Of a DNA stretch of 64,000 nucleotides, positions 37,553 to 50,350 are shown in pieces (the stretch's first letter is position 1; every line of letters begins with the position of its first letter). The translations under genes and the position numbers were made by a program. Location: contig NW_027017970.1 of NCBI RefSeq assembly GCF_032854445.1, positions 1 to 64,000 on the forward strand, given 5' to 3'. The notes under the pieces were generated by a model, which searched no databases, was not told the origin of the DNA, and saw nothing but the letters and a program-made list of their open reading frames with translations. The DNA is from Liolophura sinensis. Its lineage: Eukaryota > Mollusca > Polyplacophora > Chitonida > Chitonidae.

Positions 37553-40289
37553 TCACATTTTTGCCTGTTTTTTTTTTTATTGAAGCCGGCTACACTGTAC
37601 TCTGTACAATCGCGACTGGTCATTACTATATTCAACTTTTGACTATAAGTTATGTGCCCTTCGGTAGCCCAGAAGACCTCAAATCTTTGGGCCAAGCCCA
37701 TTTAACTCACCCAGCAATTGTCTTACTTCTAAGTCCAAGACAATCTCAATGTCTTTATCTACGTGTAGAAAAACCACACCATTTGTACATGAAAAACACA
37801 AGGTACTTAATACAGTCTGCTGTAAAAAGTACAACTGAACACTGACCCACTTCAGTAAGGTGCAAAAAGATGCGGAATTGAGCCAGGCATCGGCAGCTGT
37901 TGAAAAATTGCAAATTTCCCTGGTTTCCATGGAGTAAGAGACGTTGCTGGGCACGTGATTATGACATCAATGATCATTCAATTGTCACTACAGCCAAAAG
38001 TATTGGTCGGAGAGCAACGCGGTTTGCACCATTCGATTTCTCGTCACAAAATACGTCGGATTAGCCTTTTACCAGCAGCACTGGAACAGTTTTTCCACTT
38101 TTGCATTTTTGCCTGGGTGTTTTGTTAATTGAAATCGGCTACACTGTACTCTGTACAATCGCGACTGGTCATTACTATATTCAACTTTTGACTATAAGTT
38201 ATGTGCCCTTCGGTAGCCCAGAAGACGTCAAATCTTTGGGCTAAGCCCATTTAACTCACCCAGCAGTTGTCTTACTTCTAAGTCCAAGGCAATCTCAATG
38301 TCTTTATCTACGTGTAGAAAAACCAGACCATTTGTACATAAAAAAAACAAAGGTACTTGATACAGTCTGCTGTAAAAAGTTCAACTGAACACAGACCCAC
38401 ATGAATAAGGTGCCAAAAAATGCGGAATTGGGCCAGGCATCGGCAGCTGTTAAAAAATTGCAAATATCCCTGGTTTCCATGGAGTAAGAGCCGTTGCTGG
38501 GCACGTGATTATGACATCAATGATCATTCAATTGTCGCTACAGCCAAAAGTATTGGTCGGAGAGCAACACGGATTGCACCATTCGATTTCTCGTCACAAA
38601 ATACGTCGGATTAGCCTCTTACCAGCAGCACTGGAACAGTTTTTCCACTTTTGCATTTTTGCCTGGGTGTTTTGTTAATTGAAATCGGCTACACTGTACT
38701 CTGTACAATCGCGACTGGTCATTACTATATTCAACTTTTGACTATAAGTTTATGTGCCCTTCGGTAGCCCAGAAGACGACAAATCTTTGGGCCAAGCCCA
38801 TTTAACTCACCCAGCAATTGCCTTACTTCTAAGTGCAAGACAATCTCAATGTCTTTATCTACGTGTAGAAAAACCACACCATTTGTACGTGAAAAACACA
38901 AGGTACTTGATACAGTCTGCTGTAAAAAGTACAACTGACCCACTTCAGTAAGGTGCCAAAAGATGCGGAATTGAGCCAGGCATCGGCAGCTGTTGAAAAA
39001 TTGCAAATTTCCCTGGTTTCCATGGAGTAAGAGACGTTGCTACGCACGTGATTATGACATAAATGATCATTCAATTGTCGCTACAGCCAAAAGTATTGGT
39101 CGGAGAGCAACGCGGTTTGCACCATTCGATTTCTCGTCACAAAATACGTCGGATTAGCCTCTTATCAGCAGCACTGGAACATTTTTTCCACTTTTGCATT
39201 TTTGCCTGGTCTTTTTGTTAATTGAAATCGGCTACACTGTACTCTGTACAATCGCGACTGGTCATTACTATATTCAACTTTTGACTATAAGTTATGTGCC
39301 CTTCGGTAGCCCGAAGACGTCAAATCTTTGGGCTAAGCCCATTTAACTCACCCAGCAATTGTCTTACTTCTAAGTCTAAGACAATCTCAATGTCTTTATC
39401 TACGTGTAGAAAAACCAGACCATTTGTACGTAAAAAACACAAGGTACTTGATACAGTCTGCTGTAAAAAAGTACAACTGAACACTGACCCACATTTATAA
39501 GGTGCCAAAAGATGCGGAATTGGGCCAGGCATCGGCAACTGTTAAAAAATTGCAAATATCCCTGGTTTCCATGGAGTAAGAGCCGTTACTGGGCACGTGA
39601 TTATGACATAAATGATCATTGAATTGTCTCTACAGCCAAAAGTATTGGTCAGAGAGCAACGCGTTTTGCACCATTCGATTTCTTGCCACAAAATACGTCG
39701 GATTAGCCTCTTACTAGTAGCACTGGAACAGTTTTTCCACTTTTGCATTTTACCTGGTCATTTTGTTAATTGAAATCGGCTACACTGTACTCTGTACAAT
39801 CGCGACTGGTTATTACTATATTCAACTTTTGACTATAAGTTTTGAGCCCTTCGGTAGGCCAGAAGACGATAAATCTTTGGGCCAAGCCATTTAACTCACC
39901 CAGCAATTGCCTTACTTCTAAGTGCAAGACAATCTCAATGTCTTTATCTACGTGTAGAAAAACCACACCATTTGTACGTGAAAAACACAAGGTACTTGAT
40001 ACAGTCTGCTGTAAAAAGTACAACTGAACACTGACCCACTTCAGTAAGGTGCAAAAAGATGCGGAATTGAGCCAGGCATCGGCAGCTGTTGAAAAATTGC
40101 AAATTTCCCTGGTTTCCATGGAGTAAGAGACGTTGCTGGGCACGTGATTATGACATCAATGATCATTGAATTGTCACTACAGCCAAAAGTATTGGTCGGA
40201 GAGCAACGCCGTTTGCACCATTCGATTTGTCGTCACAAAATACGTCGGATTAGTCTCTTACCAGTTGCACTGGAACAGTTTTTCCACTT
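37553..40289. repeat. HOR block: 5-mer
   Basis: Anchors are 37,553 (P), 38,101 (W1), 38,651 (W2, 542-type), 39,194 (C/I chimera) and 39,743 (I). The order equals the first four monomers of the 11-mer joined directly to its last one. That would follow from deletion of six monomers by exchange between C and I sequences. Confidence 0.82.
39194..39742. repeat. Chimeric C/I monomer
   Basis: It has C-type features up to CAGACCATTTGTACGTA (about 39,416). From about 39,661 it has GCGTTTTGC with TCTTGCC, as in monomers leading into I. Sequence between these points is common to both parents. The exchange explains the 5-mer. Confidence 0.75.
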
Positions 40290-43200
40290 TCACATTTTTG
40301 CCTGGTTTTTTTTTTTATTGAAGCCGGCTACACTGTACTCTGTACAATCGCGACTGGTCATTACTATATTCAACTTTTGACTATAAGTTATGTGCCCTTC
40401 GGTAGCCCAGAAGACCTCAAATCTTTGGGCCAAGCCCATTTAACTCACCCAGCAATTGTCTTACTTCTAAGTCCAAGACAATCTCAATGTCTTTATCTAC
40501 GTGTAGAAAAACCACACCATTTGTACGTGAAAAACACAAGGTACTTAATACAGTCTGCTGTAAAAAGTACAACTGAACACTGACCCACTTCAGTAAGGTG
40601 CAAAAAGATGCGGAATTGAGCCAGGCATCGGCAGCTGTTGAAAAATTGCAAATTTCCCTGGTTTCCATGGAGTAAGAGACGTTGCTGGGCACGTGATTAT
40701 GACATCAATGATCATTCAATTGTCACTACAGCCAAAAGTATTGGTCGGAGAGCAACGCGGTTTGCACCATTCGATTTCTCGCCACAAAATACGTCGGATT
40801 AGCCTCTTGTCAGCAGCACTGGAACAGTTTTTCCACTTTTGCATTTTTGCCTGGGTGTTTTGTTAATTGAAATCGGCTACACTGTACTCTGTACAATCGC
40901 GACTGGTCATTACTATATTCAACTTTTGACTATAAGTTATGTGCCCTTCGGTAGCCCAGAAGACGTCAAATCTTTGGGCTAAGCCCATTTAACTCACCCA
41001 GCAATTGTCTTACTTCTAAGTCCAAGGCAATCTCAATGTCTTTATCTACGTGTAGAAAAACCAGACCATTTGTACATAAAAAAAACAAGGTACTTGATAC
41101 AGTCTGCTGTAAAAAGTTCAACTGAACACAGACCCACATGAATAAGGTGCCAAAAGATGCGGAATTGGGCCAGGCATCGGCAGCTGTTAAAAAATTGCAA
41201 ATATCCCTATTTTCCATGGAGTAAGAGCCGTTGCTGGGCACGTGATTATGACATCAATGATCATTCAATTGTCGCTACAGCCAAAAGTATTGGTGGGACA
41301 GCAACGCGGTTTGCACCATTCGATTTCTCGTCACAAAATACGTCGGATTAGCCTCTTACCAGCAGCACTGGAACAGTTTTTCCACTTTTGCATTTTTGCC
41401 TGGGTGTTTTGTTAATTGAAATCGGCTACACTGTACTCTGTACAATCGCGACTGGTCATTACTATATTCAACTTTTGACTATAAGTTATGTGCCCTTCGG
41501 TAGCCCAGAAGACGACAAATCTTTGGGCCAAGCCCATTTAACTCACCCAGCAATTGTCTTACTTCTAAGTGCAAGACAATCTCAATGTCTTTATCTACGT
41601 GTAGAAAAACCACACCATTTGTACGTGAAAAACACAAGGTACTTGATACAGTCTGCTGTAAAAAGTACAACTCACCCACTTCAGTAAGGTGCCAAAAGAT
41701 GCGGAATTGAGCCAGGCATCGGCAGCTGTTGAAAAATTGCAAATTTCCCTGGTTTCCATGGAGTAAGAGACGTTGCTACGCACGTGATTATGACATAAAT
41801 GATCATTCAATTGTCGCTACAGCCAAAAGTATTGGTCGGAGAGCAACGCGGTTTGCACCATTCGATTTCTCGTCACAAAATACGTCGGATTAGCCTCTTA
41901 TCAGCAGCACTGGAACAGTTTTTCCACTTTTGCATTTTTGCCTGGTCTTTTTGTTAATTGAAATCGGCTACACTGTACTCTGTACAATCGCGACTGGTCA
42001 TTACTATATTCAACTTTTGACTATAAGTTATGTGCCCTTCGGTAGCCCAGAAGACGTCAAATCTTTGGGCTAAGCCCATTTAACTCACCCAGCAATTGTG
42101 TTACTTCTAAGTCTAAGACAATCTCAATGTCTTTATCTACGTGTAGAAAAACCAGACCATTTGTACGTAAAAAACACAAGGTACTTGATACAGTCTGCTG
42201 TAAAAAGTACAACTGAACACTGACCCACATTTATAAGGTGCCAAAAGATGCGGAATTGAGCCAGGCATCGGCAACTGTTAAAAAATTGCAAATATCCCTG
42301 GTTTCCATGGAGTAAGAGCCGTTGCTACGCACGTGATTATGACATAAAAGATCTTTCAATTGTCACTAGAGCCAAAATACGTCGGATTAGCCTCTTACCA
42401 GTAGCACTGGAACAGTTTTTCCACTTTTGCATTTTTGCATGGTGTTTTTGTTAATTGAAACCGGCTACACTGTACTCTGTACAATCGCGATTGGTCATTA
42501 CTATATTCAACAATTGCCTATAAGTTATGTGCCCTTCGGTAGCCCAGAAGACCTAAAATCTTTGGGCCAAGCCCATTTAACTCACCCAGCAATTGTCTTA
42601 TTTCTCAGTCCAAGACAATCTCAATGTCTTTATCTACATGTAGAAAAACCACACAATATGTACGTGAAAAACACAAGGTACTTGATACAGTCTGCTGTAA
42701 AAAGTACAACTGAACACTGACCCACTTCAGTAAGGTGCCAAAAGATGCGAAATTGAGCCAGGCATCAGCAGCTGTTGAAAAATTGCAAATGTTTTTCGTT
42801 TCCATGGAGTAAGAGCGGTTGCTGGGCACGTGATTATGACATCAATGATCATTCAATTGTCACTACAGCCAAAAGTATTGGTCGGAGAGCAACGTGGTTT
42901 GCACCATTCGATTTCTCGTCACAAAATACGTCGGATTAGCCTCTTATCAGCAGCACTGGAACAATTTTTCCAATTTTGCATTTTTGCCTGGTCTTTTTGT
43001 TTATTGAAATCGGCTACACTGTATTATGTACCATCGCCACTGGTCATTATTATATTCAACTTTTGATTACATGTTATGTGCCCTTCGGTAACCCAGAAGA
43101 AGTCAAATCTTTGGGCTAACCCCATTTAACTCACCCAGCAATTGCCTTACTTCTAAGTCCAAGACAATCTCAATGTCTTTATCTACATGTAGAAAAACCA

Positions 43201-44158
43201 CACCATTTGTACGTGAAAAACACAAGGTACTTGATACAGTCTGCTGTAAAATGTACAACTAAACACTGACCCACTTCAGTAAGGTGCCTAAAGATGCGGA
43301 ATTGAGCCAGGCATCGGCAGCTGTTGAAAAATTGCAAATTTCCCTGGTTTCCATGGAATAAGAGCCGTTGCTGGGCACGTGATTATGACATCAATGATCC
43401 TTCAATTGTCACTACAGCCAAAAGTATTGGTCGGAGAGCAACGCGGTTTGCACCATTTAAATTCTCGTCACAAAATACGTCGGATTAGCCTCTTAATAGT
43501 TGCACTGGAACAGTTTTTCCACTTTTGCATTTTTGCCTGGTGTTTTTGTTAATTGAAGCCGGCTACACTGTACTCTGTACAATCGCGACTGGTCATTACT
43601 ATATTCAACTTTTGACTATAAGTTATGTGCCCTTCGGTAGTCCAGAAGACGGCAAATCTTTGGGCCAAGCCCATTTAACTCACCCAGCAATTGCCTTACT
43701 TCTAAGTGCAAGACAATCTCAATGTCTTTATTTACGTGTAGAAAAACCACACCATTTGTACATAAAAAACACAAGGTACTTAATACAGTCTGCTGTAAAA
43801 AGTACAACTGAACACTCACCCACTTCAGTAAGGTGCAAAAAGATGTGGAATTGGGCCAGGCATCGGCAGTTGTTAAAAACTTGCAAATTTTCCTGGTTTC
43901 CATGGAGTAAGAGCCGTTGCTACGCACGTGATTATGACATAAATGATCTTTCAATTGTCACTAGAGCCAAAATACGTCGGATTAGCCTCTTACCAGTAGC
44001 ACTGGAACAGTTTTTCCACTTTTGCATTTTTGCATGGTGTTTTTGTTAATTGAAACCGGCTACACTGTACTCTGTACAATCGCGATTGGTCATTACTATA
44101 TTCAACAATTGCCTATAAGTTATGTGCCCTTCGGTAGCCCAGAAGACCTGAAATTTTT
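39663..44158. repeat. Duplicated block paired with 9,712-14,210, copy 2
   Basis: It starts with the I monomer of the 5-mer and runs through P, W1, W2, C, M, C and V into the M half of the chimeric monomer. A private change, ATAAAAGATC, is present at about 42,346. Confidence 0.8.
41930..44021. repeat. 497-bp monomer pair block (third copy)
   Basis: The short monomers are 41,930-42,426 and 43,525-44,021. The first has the private change AAAAGATCTTTC before the deletion junction. The block is followed at once by the chimeric M/P monomer. Confidence 0.92.
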
Positions 44159-44570
44159 GGGCCAAGCCCATTTAACTCACCCAGCAATTGTCTTACTTCT
44201 AAGTCCAAGACAATCTCAATGTCTTTATCTACGTGTAGAAAAACCACACCATTTGTACGTGAAAAACACAAGGTACTTAATACAGTCTGCTGTAAAAAGT
44301 ACAACTGAACACTGACCCACTTCAGTAAGGTGCAAAAAGATGCGGAATTGAGCCAGGCATCGGCAGCTGTTGAAAAATTGCAAATTTCCCTGGTTTCCAT
44401 GGAGTAAGAGACGTTGCTGGGCACGTGATTATGACATCAATGATCATTCAATTGTCCCTACAGCCAAAAGTATTGGTCGGAGAGCAACGCGGTTTGCACC
44501 ATTCGATTTCTCGTCACAAAATACGTCGGATTAGCCTTTTACCAGCAGCACTGGAACAGTTTTTCCACTT
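44022..44570. repeat. Chimeric M/P monomer
   Basis: The first part is M-type: GCATGGTGT, GAAACCGG, CAACAATTGCC and GACCTGAAATTTTTGGGCC up to about 44,162. From 44,196 it is P-type: CTTACTTCTAAGTCC instead of CTTATTTCTCAGTCC, TACGTGTAG instead of TACATGTAG, and GGTACTTAATACAG. The switch lies in about 35 bp of shared sequence. It joins seven monomers of a 13-mer to an 11-mer, and the standard explanation is unequal exchange or replication-based template switching. Confidence 0.88.
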
Positions 44571-47500
44571 TTGCATTTTTGCCTGGGTGTTTTGTTAATT
44601 GAAATCGGCTACACTGTACTCTGTACAATCGCGACTGGTCATTACTATATTCAACTTTTGACTATAAGTTATGTGCCCTTCGGTAGCCCAGAAGACGTCA
44701 AATCTTTGGGCTAAGCCCATTTAACTCACCCAGCAATTGTCTTACTTCTAAGTCCAAGGCAATCTCAATGTCTTTATCTACGTGTAGAAAAACCAGACCA
44801 TTTGTACATAAAAAAAACAAAGGTACTTGATACAGTCTGCTGTAAAAAGTTCAACTGAACACAGACCCACATGAATAAGGTGCCAAAAAATGCGGAATTG
44901 GGCCAGGCATCGGCAGCTGTTAAAAAATTGCAAATATCCCTGGTTTCCATGGAGTAAGAGCCGTTGCTGGGCACGTGATTATGACATCAATGATCATTCA
45001 ATTGTCGCTACAGCCAAAAGTATTGGTCGGAGAGCAACACGGATTGCACCATTCGATTTCTCGTCACAAAATACGTCGGATTAGCCTCTTACCAGCAGCA
45101 CTGGAACAGTTTTTCCACTTTTGCATTTTTGCCTGGGTGTTTTGTTAATTGAAATCGGCTACACTGTACTCTGTACAATCGCGACTGGTCATTACTATAT
45201 TCAACTTTTGACTATAAGTTATGTGCCCTTCGGTAGCCCAGAAGACGACAAATCTTTGGGCCAAGCCCATTTAACTCACCCAGCAATTGCCTTACTTCTA
45301 AGTGCAAGACAATCTCAATGTCTTTATCTACGTGTAGAAAAACCACACCATTTGTACGTGAAAAACACAAGGTACTTGATACAGTCTGCTGTAAAAAGTA
45401 CAACTGACCCACTTCAGTAAGGTGCCAAAAGATGCGGAATTGAGCCAGGCATCGGCAGCTGTTGAAAAATTGCAAATTTCCCTGGTTTCCATGGAGTAAG
45501 AGACGTTGCTACGCACGTGATTATGACATAAATGATCATTCAATTGTCGCTACAGCCAAAAGTATTGGTCGGAGAGCAACGCGGTTTGCACCATTCGATT
45601 TCTCGTCACAAAATACGTCGGATTAGCCTCTTATCAGCAGCACTGGAACATTTTTTCCACTTTTGCATTTTTGCCTGGTCTTTTTGTTAATTGAAATCGG
45701 CTACACTGTACTCTGTACAATCGCGACTGGTCATTACTATATTCAACTTTTGACTATAAGTTATGTGCCCTTCGGTAGCCCCGAAGACGTCAAATCTTTG
45801 GGCTAAGCCCATTTAACTCACCCAGCAATTGTCTTACTTCTAAGTCTAAGACAATCTCAATGTCTTTATCTACGTGTAGAAAAACCAGACCATTTGTACG
45901 TAAAAAACACAAGGTACTTGATACAGTCTGCTGTAAAAAGTACAACTGAACACTGACCCACATTTATAAGGTGCCAAAAGATGCGGAATTGGGCCAGGCA
46001 TCGGCAACTGTTAAAAAATTGCAAATATCCCTGGTTTCCATGGAGTAAGAGCCGTTACTGGGCACGTGATTATGACATAAATGATCATTGAATTGTCTCT
46101 ACAGCCAAAAGTATTGGTCAGAGAGCAACGCGGTTCGCACCATTCGATTTCTTGCCACAAAATACGTCGGATTAGCATCTTACTAGTAGCACTGGAACAG
46201 TTTTTCCACTTTTGCATTTTTACCTGGTCTTTTTGTTTATTAAAATCGGCTACACTGTACTCTGTACAATCGCGACTGGTTATTACTATATTCAACTTTT
46301 GACTATAAGTATGTGCCCTTCGGTAGGCCAGAAGACGACAAATCTTTAGGCCAAGCCCATTTAACTCACCCAGCAATTGCCTTACTTCTAAGTGCAAGAC
46401 AATCTCAATGTCTTTATCTACGTGTAGAAAAACCACACCATTTGTACGTGAAAAACACAAGGTACTTGATACAGTCTGCTGTAAAAAGTACAACTGAACA
46501 CTGACCCACATTTATAAGGTGCCAAAAGATGCAGAATTGGGCCAGGCATCGGCAGTTGTTAAAAAATTGCAAATATCCCTGGTTTCCATGGAGTAAGAGC
46601 CGTTACTGGGCATGTGATTATGACATAAATGATCATTCAATTGTCTCTACAGCCAAAAGTATTGGTCAGAGAGCAACGCGGTTTGCACCATTCGATTTCT
46701 CGCCACAAAATACGTCGGATTAGCCTCTTAATAGTTGCACTGGAACAGTTTTTCCACTTTTGCATTTTTGCCTGGTGTTTTTGTTAATTGAAGCCGGCTA
46801 CACTGTACTCTGTACAATCGCGACTGGTCATTACTATATTTAACTTTTGACTATAAGTTATGTGCCCTTCGGTAGCCCAGAAGACGACAAATCTTTGGGC
46901 CAAGCCCATTTAACTCACCCAGCAATTGCCTTACTTCTAAGTCTAAGACAATCTCAATGTCTTTATCTACGTGTAGAAAAACCACACCATTTGTACGTGA
47001 AAAACACAAGGTACTTGATACAGTCTGCTGTAAAAAGTACAACTTAACACTGACCCACATTTATAGGGTGCCAAAAGATGCGGAATTGGGCCAGGCATCG
47101 ACAGTTGTTAAAAAATTGCAAATTTTCCTGGTTTCCATGGAGTAAGAGCCGTTGCTACGCACGTGATTATGACATAAATGATCATTCAATTGTCGCTACA
47201 GCCAAAAGTATTGGTTGGAGAGCAACGCGGATTGCACCATTCGATTTCTCGTCACAAATTACGTCGGATTAGCCTCTTACTAGTAGCACTGGAACAGTTT
47301 TTCCACTTTTGCATTTTTACCTGGTCTTTTTGTTAATTGAAATCGGCTACACTGTACTCTGTACAATCGCGACTGGTCATTACTATATTCAACTTTTGAC
47401 TATAAGTTATGTGCCCTTCGGTAGCCCAGAAGACGACAAATCTTTGGGCCAAGCCCATTTAACTCACCCAGCAATTGCCTTTCTTCTAAGTCTAAGACAA

Positions 47501-49909
47501 TCTCAATGTCTTTATCTACGTGTAGAAAAACCACACCATTTGTACATGAAAAAACACAAGGTACTTGATACAGTCTGCTGTAAAAAGTACAACTAAACAC
47601 TGACCCACATTTATAAGGTGCCAAAAGATGCGGAATTGGGCCAGGCATCGGCAGTTGTTAAAAAATTGCAAATTTTCCTGGTTTCCATGGAGTAAGAGCC
47701 GTTGCTACGCACGTGATTATGACATAAATGATCATTCAATTGTCGCTACAGCCAAAAGCATTGGTCGGAGAGCAACGCGTATTGCACCATTCGATTTCTC
47801 GTCACAAATTACGTCGGATTAGCCTCTTACGAGTAGCACTGGAACAGTTTTTCCACTTTTGCATTTTTACCTGGTCTTTTTGTTAATTGAAATCGGCTAC
47901 ACTGTACTCTGTACAATCGCGACTGGTCATTACTATATTCAACTTTTGACTATAAGTTATGTGCCCTTCGGTAGCCCAGAAGACGACAAATCTTTGGGCC
48001 AAGCCCATTTAACTCACCCAGCAATTGCCTTACTTCTAAGTCTAAGACAATCTCAATGTCTTTACCTACGTGTAGAAAAACCACACCATTTGTACGTGAA
48101 AAACACAAGGTACTTGATACAGTCTGCTGTAAAAAGTACAACTGAACACTGACCCACTTCAGTAAGGTGCAAAAAGATGCGGAATTGAGCCAGGCATCGG
48201 CAGCTGTTGAAAAATTGCAAATTTCCCTCGTTTCCATGGAGTAAGAGACGTTGCTGGGCACGTGATTATGACATCAATGATCATTCAATTGTCACTACAG
48301 CCAAAAGTATTGGTCGGAGAGCAACGCGGTTTGCACCATTCGATTTCTCGTCACAAAATACGTCGGATTAGCCTCTTACCAGCAGCACTGGAACAGTTTT
48401 TCCACTTTTGCATTTTTACCTGGTCTTTTTGTTAATTGAAATCGGCTACACTGTACTCTGTACAATCGCGACTGGTCATTACTATATTCAACTTTTGACT
48501 ATAAGTTATGTGCCCTTCGGTAGCCCCGAAGACGTCAAATCTTTGGGCTAAGCCCATTTAACTCACCCAGCAATTGTCTTACTTCTAAGTCCAAGACAAT
48601 CTCAATGTCTTTATCTACGTGTAGAAAAACCAGACCATTTGTACGTAAAAAACACAAGGTACTTGATACAGTCTGCTGTAAAAAGTACAACTGAACACTG
48701 ACCCACATTTATAAGGTGCCAAAAGATGCGGAATTGGGCCAGGCATCGGCAACTGTTAAAAAATTGCAAATATCCCTGGTTTCCATGGAGTAAGAGCCGT
48801 TACTGGGCACGTGATTATGACATAAATGATCATTCAATTGTCTCTACAGCCAAAAGTATTGGTCAGACAGCAACGCGTTTTGCACCATTCGATTTCTCGC
48901 CACAAAATACGTCGGATTAGCCTCTTACTAGTAGCACTGGAACAGTTTTTTCCACTTTTGCATTTTTACCTGGTCTTTTTGTTAATTGAAATCGGCTACA
49001 CTGTACTCTGTACAATCGCGACTGGTTATTACTATATTCAACTTTTGACTATAAGTTTTGAGCCCTTCGGTAGGCCAGAAGACGATATATCTTTGGGCCA
49101 AGCCCATTTAACTCACCCAGCAATTGCCTTACTTCTAAGTGCAAGACAATCTCAATGTCTTTATCTACGTGTAGAAAAACCACACCATTTGTACGTGAAA
49201 AACACAAGGTACTTGATACAGTCTGCTGTAAAAAGTACAACTGAACACTGACCCACTTCAGTAAGGTGCAAAAAGATGCGGAATTGAGCCAGGCATCGGC
49301 AGCTGTTGAAAAATTGCAAATTTCCCTGGTTTCCATGGAGTAAGAGCCGTTACTGGGCACGTGATTATGACATAAATGATCATTGAATTGTCTCTACAGC
49401 CAAAAGTATTGGTCAGAGAGCAACGCGTTTTGCACCATTCGATTTCTTGCCACAAAATACGTCGGATTAGCCTCTTACTAGTAGCACTGGAACAGTTTTT
49501 CCACTTTTGCATTTTTACCTGGTCATTTTGTTAATTGAAATCGGCTACACTGTACTCTGTACAATCGCGACTGGTTATTACTATATTCAACTTTTGACTA
49601 TAAGTTTTGAGCCCTTCGGTAGGCCAGAAGACGATAAATCTTTGGGCCAAGCCCATTTAACTCACCCAGCAATTGCCTTACTTCTAAGTGCAAGACAATC
49701 TCAATGTCTTTATCTACGTGTAGAAAAACCACACCATTTGTACGTGAAAAACACAAGGTACTTGATACAGTCTGCTGTAAAAAGTACAACTGAACACTGA
49801 CCCACTTCAGTAAGGTGCAAAAAGATGCGGAATTGAGCCAGGCATCGGCAGCTGTTGAAAAATTGCAAATTTCCCTGGTTTCCATGGAGTAAGAGACGTT
49901 GCTGGGCAC

Positions 49910-50350
49910 GTGATTATGACATCAATGATCATTGAATTGTCACTACAGCCAAAAGTATTGGTCGGAGAGCAACGCCGTTTGCACCATTCGATTTGTCGTC
50001 ACAAAATACGTCGGATTAGTCTCTTACCAGTTGCACTGGAACAGTTTTTTCCACTTTCACATTTTTGCCTGGTTTTTTTTTTTATTGAAGCCGGCTACAC
50101 TGTACTCTGTACAATCGCGACTGGTCATTACTATATTCAACTTTTGACTATAAGTTATGTGCCCTTCGGTAGCCCAGAAGACCTCAAATCTTTGGGCCAA
50201 GCCCATTTAACTCACCCAGCAATTGTCTTACTTCTAAGTCCAAGACAATCTCAATGTCTTTATCTACGTGTAGAAAAACCACACCATTTGTACGTGAAAA
50301 ACACAAGGTACTTAATACAGTCTGCTGTAAAAAGTACAACTGAACACTGA
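49910..50350 (+). other. 146-codon frame created by one extra T
   Basis: Where the run before CCACTTT has six T instead of five (CAGTTTTTTCC), two frames that are normally separate are joined. Similar joins are at 4,154-4,594 (146 codons), 9,110-9,535, 9,660-10,085 and 48,826-49,251 (141 codons each). The dependence on homopolymer length suggests slippage or consensus error. Confidence 0.25.

Larger units (their letters stand above)
33274..39660. repeat. Duplicated block paired with 1-6,412, copy 2
   Basis: It carries the same subtype order and shared variants as the start of the window, including the TTCAGCTGTTG variant at about 37,345 (4,092 in the partner) where other copies read CGGCAGCTG. 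It ends in the C/I chimera at 39,194-39,742. Confidence 0.78.
40290..50056. repeat. HOR block: 18-mer composite (7 of 13 + 11)
   Basis: The first seven anchors, 40,290 to 43,525 (P, W1, W2, C, M, C, V), follow the 13-mer at an offset of 29,947 bp from 10,343. The eighth, at 44,022, begins as M and ends as P. After it come W1 (44,571), W2 (45,121), C (45,663), Y (46,212), V (46,760), Y (47,309, 47,859, 48,408, 48,958) and I (49,507), in the order of the 11-mer. Confidence 0.86.
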
